Shown here: in pieces, positions 63,928 to 64,000 of the stretch
Position numbering within the stretch: the stretch's first letter is position 1
How the letters are laid out: each line of letters opens with the position of its first letter
Assembly: GCF_000015665.1 (NCBI RefSeq)
Contig: NC_008817.1
Location: 1,116,001 to 1,180,000, forward strand
Direction of reading: 5' to 3'
From: Prochlorococcus marinus str. MIT 9515
GTDB lineage: Bacteria > Cyanobacteriota > Cyanobacteriia > PCC-6307 > Cyanobiaceae
Length of the DNA: 64,000 nt
Notes under the pieces: model-generated
Databases searched by the model: none
What the model saw: only the letters and a program-made list of their open reading frames with translations
Told to the model about the DNA's origin: nothing
Position numbers and translations under genes: made by a program

Positions 63928-64000
63928 AACTTCAAATTGTTTACCTTAAAATAATAAAATCAAAATACGTTAAATTAATTTTTTTACAAACTTTTTCATG

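Noticed and set aside
1-64000. CRISPR arrays, insertion sequences, phage genes, rRNA
   Set aside because: No regularly spaced repeats, transposase motifs, phage structural genes or rRNA sequence were seen.

Overview
This window looks like a chromosomal piece of a marine picocyanobacterium of the genus Prochlorococcus. The DNA is very AT-rich, intergenic spacers are short outside the left part, and TTG and GTG starts are frequent. The diagnostic genes are psbD/psbC, petM, ycf4, a Ycf39-like gene, a Pcb/IsiA-type chlorophyll antenna, a high-light-inducible (Hli) protein, NTRC and several cyanobacterial DUF families (3303, 3764, 1651, 1824, 3386). The ecotype cannot be fixed from the sequence alone. 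Nothing was searched; all family calls are by motif and memory.

Positions 1-25.9 kb are accessory and island-like. They begin with a cluster of very small, mostly membrane-spanning proteins (0.8-3.9 kb), including a protein with a cytochrome b559 beta (PsbF)-like C-terminus whose heme-ligand histidine is an asparagine. Next is a cell-surface sugar operon (SGNH hydrolase, two methyltransferases, a glycosyltransferase; 4.1-8.6 kb), then a sparse stretch with a 2H phosphoesterase, a YdcF-like protein, small hypothetical genes and decayed genes. A sodium-dependent transporter and SelO (protein AMPylase) follow, the latter behind a Fur-box-like site. After an Hli gene with a dead Hli relative comes a second surface-sugar cassette (fucosyltransferase-like, methyltransferase, cupin, GDP-mannose 4,6-dehydratase, PLP aminotransferase; 21.6-25.9 kb), which suggests synthesis of a GDP-4-amino-4,6-dideoxy sugar such as GDP-perosamine.

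Positions 25.9-54 kb are compact core genome: ychF, an HlyD-type adaptor, polA, cysS, dxr, a nitroreductase, the three-subunit pntA1/pntA2/pntB transhydrogenase, NTRC, infA, ycf39, petM, ilvN, a cyclophilin-like lipoprotein, ycf4, psbD-psbC (17-bp overlap), maf, cobQ and a small 2Fe-2S protein, a predicted outer-membrane protein and a large polytopic membrane protein.

Positions 54.5-64 kb have an iron theme: tRNA-Ser(CGA), an FutA-type ferric-iron-binding protein divergent from a PiuC-type dioxygenase, a small secreted protein convergent with a porin, glyQ, several small conserved genes, and an IsiA-like Pcb antenna beside flavodoxin (isiB), recalling the classical isiAB iron-stress pair. Between the small secreted protein and the porin lies a decayed tandem duplication of about 250 bp that copies both gene 3' ends and their shared terminator.

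At least four genes or gene ends have decayed (DUF3764 relative, Hli relative, a CxxCH-containing remnant, and the porin/secreted-protein copies). About a dozen probable or possible genes of 20-58 codons, including petM, were found by reading the gaps directly.
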